From an uncultured Bacilli bacterium (GTDB taxonomy: Bacteria > Bacillota_I > Bacilli_A > RF39 > UBA660), in assembly GCA_934086185.1 (NCBI GenBank), contig CAKOHW010000003.1, positions 62,001 to 126,000 of the forward strand: a stretch of DNA of 64,000 nt. Direction: 5' to 3'. The notes under the pieces are model-generated. The model was not told where the DNA came from, searched no databases, and was given only the letters and a program-made list of their open reading frames with translations. Below are positions 43,432 through 52,560 of the stretch, one piece after another (the stretch's first letter is position 1; every line of letters starts with the position of its first letter). The translations under genes were made by a program, and so were the position numbers.

Positions 43432-43437
43432 TATAAT
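43432..43437 (+). promoter_or_regulatory. -10 element of the P-type ATPase gene
   Basis: TATAAT lies only 5 bp before ATG 43442 and 14 bp before ATG 43451. The predicted start of transcription (about 43444) leaves almost no leader, so the mRNA would be nearly leaderless. Confidence 0.45.
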
Positions 43438-43450
43438 AGAGATGATGAAT

Positions 43451-45775
43451 ATGAAGAAAAATGAAATTGTTGGATTAACAAGTCAAGAAGTTAATGAAAG
43501 AATAAATAATAAACAAGTTAATTATATTGATGAACCTAAAACTAAAAGTATTAAACAAATAGTTAGAGAACATACATTTACTTATTTTAATTTTTTAAAT
43601 ATATTACTTGGGAGTTTAGTTATTATAAGTGGATTACTAAGTGGACGTTTATTATATAGTTTGAAGAATTGTTTGTTTGTTGGAGTAATATTTACTAATA
43701 CTATTATAAGTATTGTTGAAGAAGTATTGGCTAAGAAAACAATTGATAAATTAAATGTTATTGCAGATACTAAGATTACAGTTATTAGAGATGGTAATAA
43801 TATAAACGTTAGTAGAGAAGAGTTAGTACTTGATGATATTTGTATATATAATATTGGTAATCAAGTAGTTACTGATTCTAAAATATTAGATGGTAATGTA
43901 GAAGTTAATGAATCTTTTATTACTGGGGAAGAGAAAGTTATAGTAAAAAAACGTGGAGATACTATTTTAAGTGGGTCATTTATTGTTAGTGGTAAATGTT
44001 ATGTTAAAGTATTACATATTGGTAAAGATAATTATATATCTAAGATAAGTAATGAAGCTAAGTATGTTAAAGATATAAATTCTATTATTTATAATTCATT
44101 TGATAAGATGTTAAAGATACTTAGTTTTTGTTTAATACCTGTTGGTGTATTATTTATGATAAATCAATTATATATAACTCATTTTGATGTACCTAGTAGT
44201 ATTATGAGTACTGTAAGTGCTGTAATAGGTATGATACCTGAGGGATTAGTTTTACTTACTAGTTCTGCTATGGCAGTTAGTGTTATTAGATTAAGAAGAT
44301 ATAATGTTCTAGTACAAGAATTATATTCTATAGAAAATTTAGCTAGAGTAGATGTTATATGCTTAGATAAGACTGGTACTATAACTGAAGGAGAAATGGA
44401 AGTAAAAGATATAATTCCATATAAAAATAAAAATGTTGATAATATTAAGAAGATACTTGGAAATTATATAAATGCAATGGATGATAATAGTTTAACTTTT
44501 AAGGCATTAACTAATTATATTTCTATTAGTGAAGATATGGAATATTCTGATATTATTAGTTTTTCAAGTAGTAGAAAATATAGTGGAGTTAAATTTAAAA
44601 ATATTAATTATTATTTAGGAAGTCCAGAAAATTTATTAAATAAAAAATATGGTGAAATAGAAAAGTATCAAGACGATTATAGAGTGTTGGTACTTGTTAG
44701 TAGTAAAAATAAGTTTGGTAATGTAAGTAAGTGTAATTTAGAGGCTATAATTTTAATACAAGATAAAATAAAATTAAATGCTCGTGAAACTTTAGAATAT
44801 TTTAAAGAACAGGGAGTAGATATAAAAATTATAAGTGGTGATAATGATAAGACGGTTGCTAAAATTGCTAGTCGTGCTGGAATAGAAGATATAAGAAGTA
44901 TAGATTTTTCTAAAGTAGAAGATGAAGATATAGAAGAAGTAATAAAAGAATATAATATTTTAGGAAGAGTAAAACCTGAACAAAAGAAAAAGATTATATG
45001 TGCATTAAAAAAACAAGGACATTTTGTTGCTATGACTGGAGATGGAGTAAATGATTGTCTTGCTTTAAAAGAAGCAGATTGTAGTATAGCAATGGCAAGT
45101 GGTAGTGAAGCTGCTAAAAATGTTAGTCAATTTGTATTATTAGATTCTAAGATAGATAATTTACCTAAAATATTAAAAGAAGGAAGAAGAAGTATTAATA
45201 ATATTGAAAGAAGTAGTTCTTTGTTATTAAGTAAAACAATTTTTACAATAATCTTAATTCTTGCTGCAGTATATTTAAGTACTGAATATTTCTTTATACC
45301 TATACATTTAACTTTAATTACTATGTTTACTATTGGTATACCATCATTTATATTAGCGTTAGAGAGCAATAATGAATTAGTTAAGGGGAACTTTTTAGTT
45401 AAGATCTTTTTAAGAAGTATACCTAGTAGTTTAACTGTAGTATTCAATGTTATTATAATTGCATTATTTGAAAGACAATTTAATTTAGATGCTGATTTAT
45501 GCAGTACATTAACTGTGTTTTTGACAGCAACTACTGGATTTATATTTTTAAATAGTATTTGTAAACCATATAATATTTTAAGAGCAATATTAATGATATT
45601 CTTATTATTAGGTTTTGGTTATTGTTCAATATTTCAATATAGTTTCTTTAATATAAGTTATATAAACCAAGATACTATTTTAATATTTATTGTATTATTT
45701 ATATGTAGTATGTTTATATTTGATAAATTAAAGAGATTATCAGATTATATATTAGTAAAGACTAAAAATATATAG
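43451..45775 (+). CDS. P-type cation-transporting ATPase
   Basis: 774 residues from the last of three clustered ATGs, chosen because it leaves a short leader after the -10 box. Phosphorylation motif Asp306-KTGT (CLDKTGTITEGEM), GDGVNDCLALKEAD hinge, ETGE-type actuator loop (ESFITGEE) and about ten membrane helices identify the superfamily. The opening (IVGLTSQEVNERINNKQVN) is the family's cytosolic N-domain. The core helix IPEGLVLLTSSAMAV resembles Ca2+/Mn2+-type and uncharacterised Firmicute (MgtA-like) pumps. The ion cannot be assigned. Confidence 0.92.
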   Translation: MKKNEIVGLTSQEVNERINNKQVNYIDEPKTKSIKQIVREHTFTYFNFLNILLGSLVIISGLLSGRLLYSLKNCLFVGVIFTNTIISIVEEVLAKKTIDKLNVIADTKITVIRDGNNINVSREELVLDDICIYNIGNQVVTDSKILDGNVEVNESFITGEEKVIVKKRGDTILSGSFIVSGKCYVKVLHIGKDNYISKISNEAKYVKDINSIIYNSFDKMLKILSFCLIPVGVLFMINQLYITHFDVPSSIMSTVSAVIGMIPEGLVLLTSSAMAVSVIRLRRYNVLVQELYSIENLARVDVICLDKTGTITEGEMEVKDIIPYKNKNVDNIKKILGNYINAMDDNSLTFKALTNYISISEDMEYSDIISFSSSRKYSGVKFKNINYYLGSPENLLNKKYGEIEKYQDDYRVLVLVSSKNKFGNVSKCNLEAIILIQDKIKLNARETLEYFKEQGVDIKIISGDNDKTVAKIASRAGIEDIRSIDFSKVEDEDIEEVIKEYNILGRVKPEQKKKIICALKKQGHFVAMTGDGVNDCLALKEADCSIAMASGSEAAKNVSQFVLLDSKIDNLPKILKEGRRSINNIERSSSLLLSKTIFTIILILAAVYLSTEYFFIPIHLTLITMFTIGIPSFILALESNNELVKGNFLVKIFLRSIPSSLTVVFNVIIIALFERQFNLDADLCSTLTVFLTATTGFIFLNSICKPYNILRAILMIFLLLGFGYCSIFQYSFFNISYINQDTILIFIVLFICSMFIFDKLKRLSDYILVKTKNI

Positions 45776-45783
45776 GAGGACTT

Positions 45784-46869
45784 ATGGGAAAGTATGAAGT
45801 AAAAAATGATGTTTCTAGTGATATAAAAAATGATATTAAATCATTATTAGAGAGACTAAATACTGTAATGATTGATAGTGAAGATTATAAGACTTTGTAT
45901 ACAGATTTTGATATAAAAAATAGAGAATTACAAATAGTTGATAGCATTAAAGAAAGTAATTATGATAGTGTTAAAAAAGAATCGAAAAGTATTGATAGTA
46001 GGTTTTCATTTTTGAAAGAATTAGATGATAATAGTGTAGATAAATTAATTGAATTAACAAAAATGTATAATAATAATGGTTTTTATGATTATGATAAGAC
46101 ATTTAAAGTTCCAACTTTTATTAGAGAGATTAAAAAATTTGGTATAAGTATAGATGTTAATGTTATAAATGATGTCGATGATGTAAATTTATTAATTGGT
46201 AAATTAAATGAATTGAAAGATGACTTATTAGATAGAATCAATAATTTAAAATATATTTATAATAATTATATTTTAGGAGCGTATTTAAGTTTAAAAAATG
46301 ATGTAGAATCTGGTAAAGTATCTAGTGATAAAGATTTAAATGAATTAAAAGAGATAAGTTATCCTAGTAATTTTATAAATAAAATAACTGAATTGAAAAG
46401 AGAATATGTTGCTTTAAGACGTAAGTCATCAGATAAAAAAGCTAAGGAAGTACTTCAAAAAATATTAAAATATCAAGAATATTTATATCAAGAAATTAGT
46501 AAATTTGTAGATTATAAATTAAATTCTATTATGAAATTTAATAGTGAAGAATTTAAAATAATGAATAATGTGATATATAAATATTATAGAATGTTAGATT
46601 TATTAGAAGAAATATTAAATGAATTATCTAAAACTATAAAGAATATGGAAGTTTATGTAGATATATATGATAGAGCTAAAAAGAGTTATATTTCTAATTT
46701 AAAATTATTGGGTATAGAGAATGTCGATTTAGAAGAATTTAGAGATTTTGATAAAGATAAATATAAAAAATATGTTGCATATATGAATGTGTATGATAGA
46801 ATAAATAAATCTGAAATGAAAGAAAATGATGATTTTAAATTAAGGAGAAAGATAGATGATAAAAACTAA
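45784..46869 (+). CDS. Unknown 361-aa helical protein
   Basis: AGGAGG overlaps the previous stop and lies 5 bp before ATG 45784. The protein is charged, without signal or membrane helices, and heptad-like helices run through about 140-290. Its 3' end overlaps gmk by 14 bp, suggesting translational coupling. I do not recognise a family. Confidence 0.72.
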   Translation: MGKYEVKNDVSSDIKNDIKSLLERLNTVMIDSEDYKTLYTDFDIKNRELQIVDSIKESNYDSVKKESKSIDSRFSFLKELDDNSVDKLIELTKMYNNNGFYDYDKTFKVPTFIREIKKFGISIDVNVINDVDDVNLLIGKLNELKDDLLDRINNLKYIYNNYILGAYLSLKNDVESGKVSSDKDLNELKEISYPSNFINKITELKREYVALRRKSSDKKAKEVLQKILKYQEYLYQEISKFVDYKLNSIMKFNSEEFKIMNNVIYKYYRMLDLLEEILNELSKTIKNMEVYVDIYDRAKKSYISNLKLLGIENVDLEEFRDFDKDKYKKYVAYMNVYDRINKSEMKENDDFKLRRKIDDKN

Positions 46870-47530
46870 AAAAACTGGTGAATTAATAATTATTAGTGGT
46901 ACTACATGTGCTGGAAAAGGAACTGTTGTTAAAAAGTTATTAAGTATTGATAATAATATATGTTTGTCTATTTCATATACATCAAGAAAACCTAGAGAAG
47001 GTGAAGTAGAGGGAGTAGATTACTATTTTGTTAGTCAAGAAGAATTTGAAAAAAAGATTGATAATGATGATTTTTTAGAATATGCTATTGTTCAATCTGG
47101 AAAATATTATGGTACTCCAAAAAAAGAAGTAATAGATTTATTAAATTCTGGTAAAGATGTAATTTTAGAGATTGATGTTCAAGGAGCAAAAATTATAAAA
47201 GAAAAATACCCTGAAACATTGTTAGTATTTATCTTAGCGCCATCTATGCAAGAAGTTAAGCGTAGAATTTTGGCAAGAGGAGCAGAAACTAAAGAACAAA
47301 TTATTGATAGATTTAAAACTGCTTATAATGAAATAAACGAAATAAATAAGTATAACTATGTTGTTGTTAATGATGATTTAGATGAATGTGTAAAAAAAGT
47401 AGAATCTATAATTATTTCTAATAAATGCCGTGTTGATAGAATAGAAGAATTAGCTGTTGAAAGCCAAGAAGAATTTATGCATGAATTATTAATTGATAAG
47501 GATTTTGTTAATGAAAAAACTGAATACTAA
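46856..47530 (+). CDS. gmk: Guanylate kinase
   Basis: 224 residues. P-loop GTTCAGKGT (about 15-23), SYTSRKPREGEVEGVDYYFVSQEEF (GMP-binding), EIDVQGAKIIKEKY and the lid region RRILARGAETKEQIIDRF. It converts GMP to GDP. The C-terminus is about 20 residues longer than the typical 205. It overlaps the coiled-coil gene upstream and the patatin gene downstream (20 bp). Confidence 0.97.
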   Translation: MIKTKKTGELIIISGTTCAGKGTVVKKLLSIDNNICLSISYTSRKPREGEVEGVDYYFVSQEEFEKKIDNDDFLEYAIVQSGKYYGTPKKEVIDLLNSGKDVILEIDVQGAKIIKEKYPETLLVFILAPSMQEVKRRILARGAETKEQIIDRFKTAYNEINEINKYNYVVVNDDLDECVKKVESIIISNKCRVDRIEELAVESQEEFMHELLIDKDFVNEKTEY

Positions 47531-48572
47531 TAATAAAATTGGTTTAGCTTTAGAAGGCGGTGGTGCTAAAGGTTCTTATGAAATAGGTACATACGTTGCT
47601 TTAAGAGAATTAGGATTTAAATTCAACATGGCAGTTGGTACAAGTATTGGAGCATTAAATGCTGCTTTAATAGCACAAGATGATATGAAATTAGCAAAAA
47701 AATTATGGTTAGATGCTGATAGTGAAATTATTGGTGTTAGCAATAAATTAGTTGAGTTACTTAAAAATTTTAAAATATCAAAAGAAAATATAAAATTTAC
47801 ATTTAGTGAAGTAAATAAGATATTTAAAAATAAAGGATTAGATATAAGTATATATAAGAAAATTATAGATGATTATATAGATGAAGAAAAAGTTAGAAAT
47901 AGTTATATAAATTATGGTTTAGTAACAGTCAGATTAAAAGATTTAAAACAGATGGAAGTAACTATAGATGATATAGAAGAAGGTAAATTAAGTGATTATA
48001 TAATGGCTAGTAGTTATTTGCCAGTATTTAAAATGAATAAAATAATAGATAATTCTTATTATTTAGATGGTGGTGTTAGTAATAATTTGCCAATTACTTT
48101 ATTAGAAAAAAATGGTTATAAAGATATAATTGCTATAAAAATTAAAGGACTTGGCTTAACAAAACATAATAATATGAAAGATACTAATATAACATATTTA
48201 ATACCTACTAAAGATACTGGTCCAGTTGTATTATTTGATAATAATGATATTAAAAATAATTATTATATGGGTTATTATGATACATTATTATATTATGGTA
48301 AATTAATTGGGTATAAGTATTATTTTAAGAAATTTAGATTTTTTGATTTTTTAGTAAGAAAAGTTGATGATAAGATTTTAACTTTAGTAAAATTAAAATA
48401 TAAATCTACTGATATAAAAGAAGTATGTTTGAAAGCGATAGAAGAGATACTTGAAGAAAATAAGGTTTACTATTATAAGATTTATAAAATACCTAGTATA
48501 ATAAAATATATAAAGAAAAATAACTTAAAAAGTTCTAATCATATTGTTAATGAATTTATTTATAGTATATAA
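47511..48572 (+). CDS. Patatin-like phospholipase
   Basis: 353 residues from ATG 47511, inside the gmk 3' end. Nucleophile Ser45 in GTSIG after the glycine-rich GGGAKGSYEIG oxyanion loop, and catalytic Asp186 in YLDGGVSNN, form the Ser-Asp dyad of patatins. The rest, about 220-353, is a variable basic domain. It is probably a lipid acyl hydrolase acting on membrane phospholipid. Patatins also occur as effectors in defence (CBASS) systems, but no cyclase is nearby. Confidence 0.92.
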   Translation: MKKLNTNNKIGLALEGGGAKGSYEIGTYVALRELGFKFNMAVGTSIGALNAALIAQDDMKLAKKLWLDADSEIIGVSNKLVELLKNFKISKENIKFTFSEVNKIFKNKGLDISIYKKIIDDYIDEEKVRNSYINYGLVTVRLKDLKQMEVTIDDIEEGKLSDYIMASSYLPVFKMNKIIDNSYYLDGGVSNNLPITLLEKNGYKDIIAIKIKGLGLTKHNNMKDTNITYLIPTKDTGPVVLFDNNDIKNNYYMGYYDTLLYYGKLIGYKYYFKKFRFFDFLVRKVDDKILTLVKLKYKSTDIKEVCLKAIEEILEENKVYYYKIYKIPSIIKYIKKNNLKSSNHIVNEFIYSI

Positions 48573-48596
48573 AAACAGCACTATGTGCTGTTTTCT
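48572..48596. terminator. Bidirectional terminator
   Basis: Perfect 10-bp stem AAAACAGCAC-TAT-GTGCTGTTTT between convergent genes. Confidence 0.85.
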
Positions 48597-49008
48597 AATT
48601 GAATAAATTTTCATAATATTTTATATCATATTCACTTTGTATTATGCATAAATCATTTTTTTGTTTAAAAGTATGAAATATATTATTAGAATTAATTATA
48701 AATGGTTGTGAATATCCATTTTTAAAGTTTATTATTATACTGTTAATATTTTTTTCATTTTTAATTAAATTAAATGCATTTTCTTCTAATTGTTTATTTG
48801 TTAAATTATATTCTATTATTTTATTTTTTAACTTTATCATAAAAAAGTTTGATATTAATGAATTTGTTTCTGTGTTTACATATGGTATTTCATCTCCATT
48901 ATTATCAATATTTGATATATAAAGGTTACTAAACATTTTATTATCGGCAATGATGGTTTTATTATTGTCTAAGTTAATTATAATATTGTTTATGTTATCA
49001 ACCATCAT
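48595..49008 (-). CDS. Unknown 137-aa protein
   Basis: No signal peptide or membrane helix. It is rich in Asn and Ile (codon bias of the AT-rich genome) and predicted alpha/beta with strands such as NIIINLDNNKTIIAD and SIIINFKNGYSQPFII. ATAATATGAT starts at 49008 or the following ATG 49005. No recognisable family. It is followed by a promoter gap and tRNA-Arg on the other strand. Confidence 0.55.
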   Translation of the reverse strand: MMVDNINNIIINLDNNKTIIADNKMFSNLYISNIDNNGDEIPYVNTETNSLISNFFMIKLKNKIIEYNLTNKQLEENAFNLIKNEKNINSIIINFKNGYSQPFIINSNNIFHTFKQKNDLCIIQSEYDIKYYENLFN

Positions 49009-49139
49009 ATTATCACCCTAATTAAATTATAAAACAAAATGTAATAATTTGTCTATCTAAATTATATATTTTAATAAAAAAATTTAGGGGTTTATTTTTT
49101 TAATAAAGTATGCTATATTATTTAAGTAATTTTATATGT

Positions 49140-49216
49140 GCGCTCTTAGCTCAATTGGATAGAGCGTTAGACTACGGATCTAAAGGTTAGGGGTTCGACT
49201 CCCTTAGGGCGCACCA
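49140..49216 (+). tRNA. tRNA-Arg (anticodon ACG)
   Basis: Acceptor GCGCTCT pairs with AGGGCGC (one G-U), D arm TAGCTCAATTGGATAGAGC, anticodon stem TTAGA/TCTAA with loop CTACGGA giving ACG, T arm with GGTTCGACTCC. The CCA end is encoded. An inverted repeat (ATTCGAA-TCG-TTCGAAT, 49228-49244) and then a CAATC-(6)-GATTG hairpin with T7 (49256-49278) follow. The hairpin is the likely terminator. Confidence 0.96.
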
Positions 49217-49255
49217 TTTTAATAATTATTCGAATCGTTCGAATTATATATATGG

Positions 49256-49278
49256 CAATCTTAAATGATTGTTTTTTT
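49256..49278 (+). terminator. Terminator after tRNA-Arg
   Basis: CAATC-TTAAAT-GATTG stem followed by seven T. Confidence 0.65.
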
Positions 49279-49432
49279 GTTAGAAAATGTATTTTACATA
49301 CTTATAATTAGTTTTTTACAATATCATTTTTTATTTGTTATACTATAGATGATTATAGATGTTAAATATTGAAAATATGTGCGTTTAGTTGTTTTTATAT
49401 AAATTAAAAACATATTTTTATAAGAAAGTTGG

Positions 49433-50368
49433 ATGAAAAATATGGTTAGTGCAAGTACTATAAAATCAGATAGTGATAATGTTGAGAGTATTTTTACAAA
49501 ATATTTAAATGGAATTGATACTTGTGAAAGTGGTGGCTTTTGGGAAGGAGATTCATGTAAAAATTTAGTTAGCAAAGCCAAAGAATTTGAAACTAAATAT
49601 AAACAAAATATTTGTGAACAAATGTCTAAATTAGCTGAAGCTGTAAATAAATTAAATAACTACATAATAAATAAGCAAGCTCAGAAAAGTGCAATAGCTA
49701 ACTTACAAAATACAACAGATGATGTTGAAAAATCTAATTATCAAAGTCAATTAGATCAAGCAAATTTGGAAATGAATAGACTAAAAACACAAATAGACGC
49801 ATTATTAAATGAAATAATTGCTTTAGTAATTAATGATGATGGTCAAGTGAATCAAATGGGATCATTAATTAGTGAAAATAGTGGTGTTACTACTAAAAAT
49901 GTAGGAGAACAAATAGTAGAAAAAGCTAAAGAAATACATAAATATATGGAAGAAAATGATTATAAATACTGTGTATATGATGGTAATGATTATGAGGAAC
50001 ATAATTCAAATCGGAAACATGGCTTAAATATTACATTTGAAGAGTCTAAAAATGGTTTTCACAATACATGTTGTGCAACTTATGTTTCATGGGTTTTACA
50101 AGAATCAGGTCTTATAAGTCGAGAAGATCATTCAAATAGTGCTAATACTTTAGCAAAAAATTTAAAGGAAAAAGGATGGACAAAAGTGGATAAACCACAA
50201 CCAGGGGATGTAATGGTATTCAATCATCATGTTCAAATATATGGTGATGATGGAAAAATATATAATGCTGGTAGTGGTTCTAGTATAAGGAAAGCTCCAT
50301 CTGAATCATCTGGTAAAATGAATTATAGCTATTGTCTTAGAGCTCCTGAAAAATATAAATATAGTTGA
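49433..50368 (+). CDS. WXG-like N-terminus fused to NlpC/P60 peptidase
   Basis: 311 residues. ATG 49442 (GGATG upstream) may be the true start. The first 100 residues form a helical hairpin with a Trp-Glu-Gly (GGFWEGDS) turn, the WXG100/ESAT-6 hallmark of type VII secretion substrates, followed by a coiled coil. The C-terminal domain (about 205-300) has the NlpC/P60 Cys in NTCCATYVSWVL (Cys213/214) and His in NHHVQIYG (His265/266), an endopeptidase of peptidoglycan stems. There is no signal peptide, which fits type VII export. No EssC or other secretion gene is visible in this window. Confidence 0.82.
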   Translation: MKNMVSASTIKSDSDNVESIFTKYLNGIDTCESGGFWEGDSCKNLVSKAKEFETKYKQNICEQMSKLAEAVNKLNNYIINKQAQKSAIANLQNTTDDVEKSNYQSQLDQANLEMNRLKTQIDALLNEIIALVINDDGQVNQMGSLISENSGVTTKNVGEQIVEKAKEIHKYMEENDYKYCVYDGNDYEEHNSNRKHGLNITFEESKNGFHNTCCATYVSWVLQESGLISREDHSNSANTLAKNLKEKGWTKVDKPQPGDVMVFNHHVQIYGDDGKIYNAGSGSSIRKAPSESSGKMNYSYCLRAPEKYKYS

Positions 50369-50393
50369 TGATATATTTTATACGAACACTTAT

Positions 50394-50426
50394 TTGACAT
50401 TTTTTAAAGTATGTAGTATACTACAT
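50394..50426 (+). promoter_or_regulatory. Promoter overlapped by a 16-bp palindrome
   Basis: TTGACA (50394-50399), 17-bp spacer, TATACT (50417-50422). The perfect palindrome ATGTAGTATACTACAT (50411-50426) covers the -10 box, an operator geometry. It precedes the gene at 50449. Confidence 0.65.
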
Positions 50427-50448
50427 CGTATGAAAAGGGGAGTTTTGT

Positions 50449-51126
50449 ATGAAAAAAAGTAAATATGATATTATGAATGGAATATCTACAAATTTAAAAT
50501 TAACATTTTTAAAAGCATTTTTAAGTGCAATTAACAAGAAAAAGAGAAAAGATATTGTTGATGGTTTTTTTGAATCATTATTAAATAATGCACATGTTTT
50601 TTATGAAATTATTAAAGATAATAGTTTATATAATCCTATGCATTTAGAAGATGGTAGACTTAATAAATCCTATTTAAGAGTGTTAGTATTTAAGAATGGA
50701 TTCTATGATTCATACGTTAAAATTTTGTTAGATGATATGCTTCAAAGAAAATATAATTGTAATTTTTATGATGTTCGTAATAGTGATATAAATAAAAAAT
50801 ATGAAATGATTGAAGAATTACAAGAACAAATTTCACAATTGAGTGAAGAAGAAAGAGAATTAATTAATATTATATGTAATCCTAATTTTAAATATTCTGA
50901 TTTAAATGAAAGTCAAAAACAAGAATTAGATGAATATCATAATAAATTTATGAATGAAAAAGTATTACCATATGTTAATGATGATGATACTGAAGTTTCA
51001 GAAAAACAAATTCAAAGTATGTTAAAAAAACTTTCAGACCATATTATATATCATCCTTTATTCGAATATGTTATAAAAAAAGAAGATTATAAATCATTAA
51101 CAAAAAACAATAACATTAATAATTAA
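50449..51126 (+). CDS. Unknown 225-aa soluble protein
   Basis: Helical, charged, without signal or membrane segments. A Glu/Gln-rich coiled coil lies at about 120-145 (EELQEQISQLSEEERELINII). The opening MKKSKYDIMNGISTNLKLTFLKAFLSAINKKKR is basic. I know no family for it. It is well expressed by signals (AAGGGGAG before ATG, consensus promoter) and is probably controlled through the palindrome overlapping its -10. Monocistronic, ending at a good terminator. Confidence 0.72.
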   Translation: MKKSKYDIMNGISTNLKLTFLKAFLSAINKKKRKDIVDGFFESLLNNAHVFYEIIKDNSLYNPMHLEDGRLNKSYLRVLVFKNGFYDSYVKILLDDMLQRKYNCNFYDVRNSDINKKYEMIEELQEQISQLSEEERELINIICNPNFKYSDLNESQKQELDEYHNKFMNEKVLPYVNDDDTEVSEKQIQSMLKKLSDHIIYHPLFEYVIKKEDYKSLTKNNNINN

Positions 51127-51132
51127 CTTATG

Positions 51133-51166
51133 TCTCATTTCTATTATATAGAAATGAGATTTTTTT
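51133..51166 (+). terminator. Intrinsic terminator
   Basis: TCTCATTTCTA-TTATA-TAGAAATGAGA stem (11 bp) followed by seven T. Confidence 0.88.
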
Positions 51167-51234
51167 ATTGTACAATAAAATATTTAATAGTATTATATTA
51201 TTCTATTTGTTAAAAATAATAATGGTGATTTGCT

Positions 51235-52560
51235 TTGATTAATGATTATAGAATAAAAATTAAAAATAATGAAGAAGTACTATATTTGTATATGAATTTT
51301 GATACTGAGTTTTCGTTGAGTGAATTAAGAGATAATATTGATAATTTTAAAGTTAGAATTAGTAAATTTATCAAGAAGAACAAGATAAATTTTAAAGGAA
51401 CTACTGTTGCTATTGTTGTAGGCGGTTTGATGATTGGGACTATATCATTAAATAATATAAAATATGATGATAAATCTGTAGTTCCAAATTATATTGTTTC
51501 TATAAATAATAAAGTATATTTTGAAGATATTAATAAAGATAATGAAATAGATAATGATATTTTAAATAATGAAGTTTCAGAATTAAATACAACTATTGAG
51601 AATCAGAATCAATATAATGAAGTAAAAAAAGACAATCAAGAGAATGTAAATACTGTTAAAAATACTGTAAAGAGTAGTGTGAATAATAAGTCTAATACTG
51701 TAAATAAAGAAAGTAGTAATGTTAATCAAAATAATAATGTAGTAAATGAAGAAAATAAAAGTTCTGGAACTATAATAAATTTATATAGAAAAAATGGCTC
51801 TGTTGTTAGTATGGATTTAGATGAATATTTAATTGGTGTAGTAGGTGCAGAAATGCCTGCTTCATTTAATATAGAAGCGTTAAAGGCACAAGCTATAGTT
51901 GCTAGAACATATACTTTAAAAACTATTAATAGTGGTAAAAAATTAAGTGATGATAATAGTACACAAAATTATAAATCGAATGAGGAATTAAAAAATACTT
52001 GGGGTAGTAGTTATAATACTTATTATAATAAAGTTAGAAGTGCTGTAATAGATACTAAGGGAATTGTTATAAAATATAATGGAAGTTTAATAGATGCTTT
52101 ATATCATTCTACAAGTAATGGTTATACAGAAGATGCTAGTAATGTATGGAAAAATAGTGTTCCTTACTTGAAAAGTGTTAGTAGTGAATATGATACTACT
52201 AATAAGAATTTTATATATAATAAATTTATTAGTTATCAAGATTTATCTAATAAATTAGGTATACCTGTTAGCTACAGTAGTAATATAGAAATTAGTGAAA
52301 AAACTAATAGTGGTAGAGTTAAGTATTTAAATATTGATGGAAATATTTTTAATGGAGTTAATGTAAGAACAATACTTGAGTTACGTTCTACAGATTTTGT
52401 ATTTGAAAAACAAGAAACTGGAATTAATATAATAACTAAAGGTTATGGACATGGAGTAGGTATGAGTCAATATGGAGCAAATGGAATGGCTAATAATGGA
52501 TATAGTTATAAAGATATAATATTACATTATTATACTGGGGTATATTTAGATGCTATATAA
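51235..52560 (+). CDS. SpoIID/LytB domain protein
   Basis: 441 residues. A cytosolic N-terminal region (1-60) precedes one membrane helix (about 62-80, GTTVAIVVGGLMIGTISL), then a Ser/Asn-rich linker and a C-terminal SpoIID domain from about 180: MDLDEYLIGVVGAEMPASFNIEALKAQAIVARTYTLK, ALYHSTSNGYTEDAS and KGYGHGVGMSQYGANGMA. In sporulation SpoIID is a membrane-anchored lytic transglycosylase that strips peptidoglycan stems during engulfment. LytB-type relatives act in vegetative cells. The start is a TTG (or nearby ATG). Its 3' end overlaps the convergent GPR-like gene by 15 bp. Confidence 0.9.
   Translation: MINDYRIKIKNNEEVLYLYMNFDTEFSLSELRDNIDNFKVRISKFIKKNKINFKGTTVAIVVGGLMIGTISLNNIKYDDKSVVPNYIVSINNKVYFEDINKDNEIDNDILNNEVSELNTTIENQNQYNEVKKDNQENVNTVKNTVKSSVNNKSNTVNKESSNVNQNNNVVNEENKSSGTIINLYRKNGSVVSMDLDEYLIGVVGAEMPASFNIEALKAQAIVARTYTLKTINSGKKLSDDNSTQNYKSNEELKNTWGSSYNTYYNKVRSAVIDTKGIVIKYNGSLIDALYHSTSNGYTEDASNVWKNSVPYLKSVSSEYDTTNKNFIYNKFISYQDLSNKLGIPVSYSSNIEISEKTNSGRVKYLNIDGNIFNGVNVRTILELRSTDFVFEKQETGINIITKGYGHGVGMSQYGANGMANNGYSYKDIILHYYTGVYLDAI

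Noticed and set aside
47511..48572. A CBASS effector (patatin)
   Set aside because: No cyclase, Ubl/E1-E2 or nucleotide-binding partner nearby. The gene is coupled to gmk instead.
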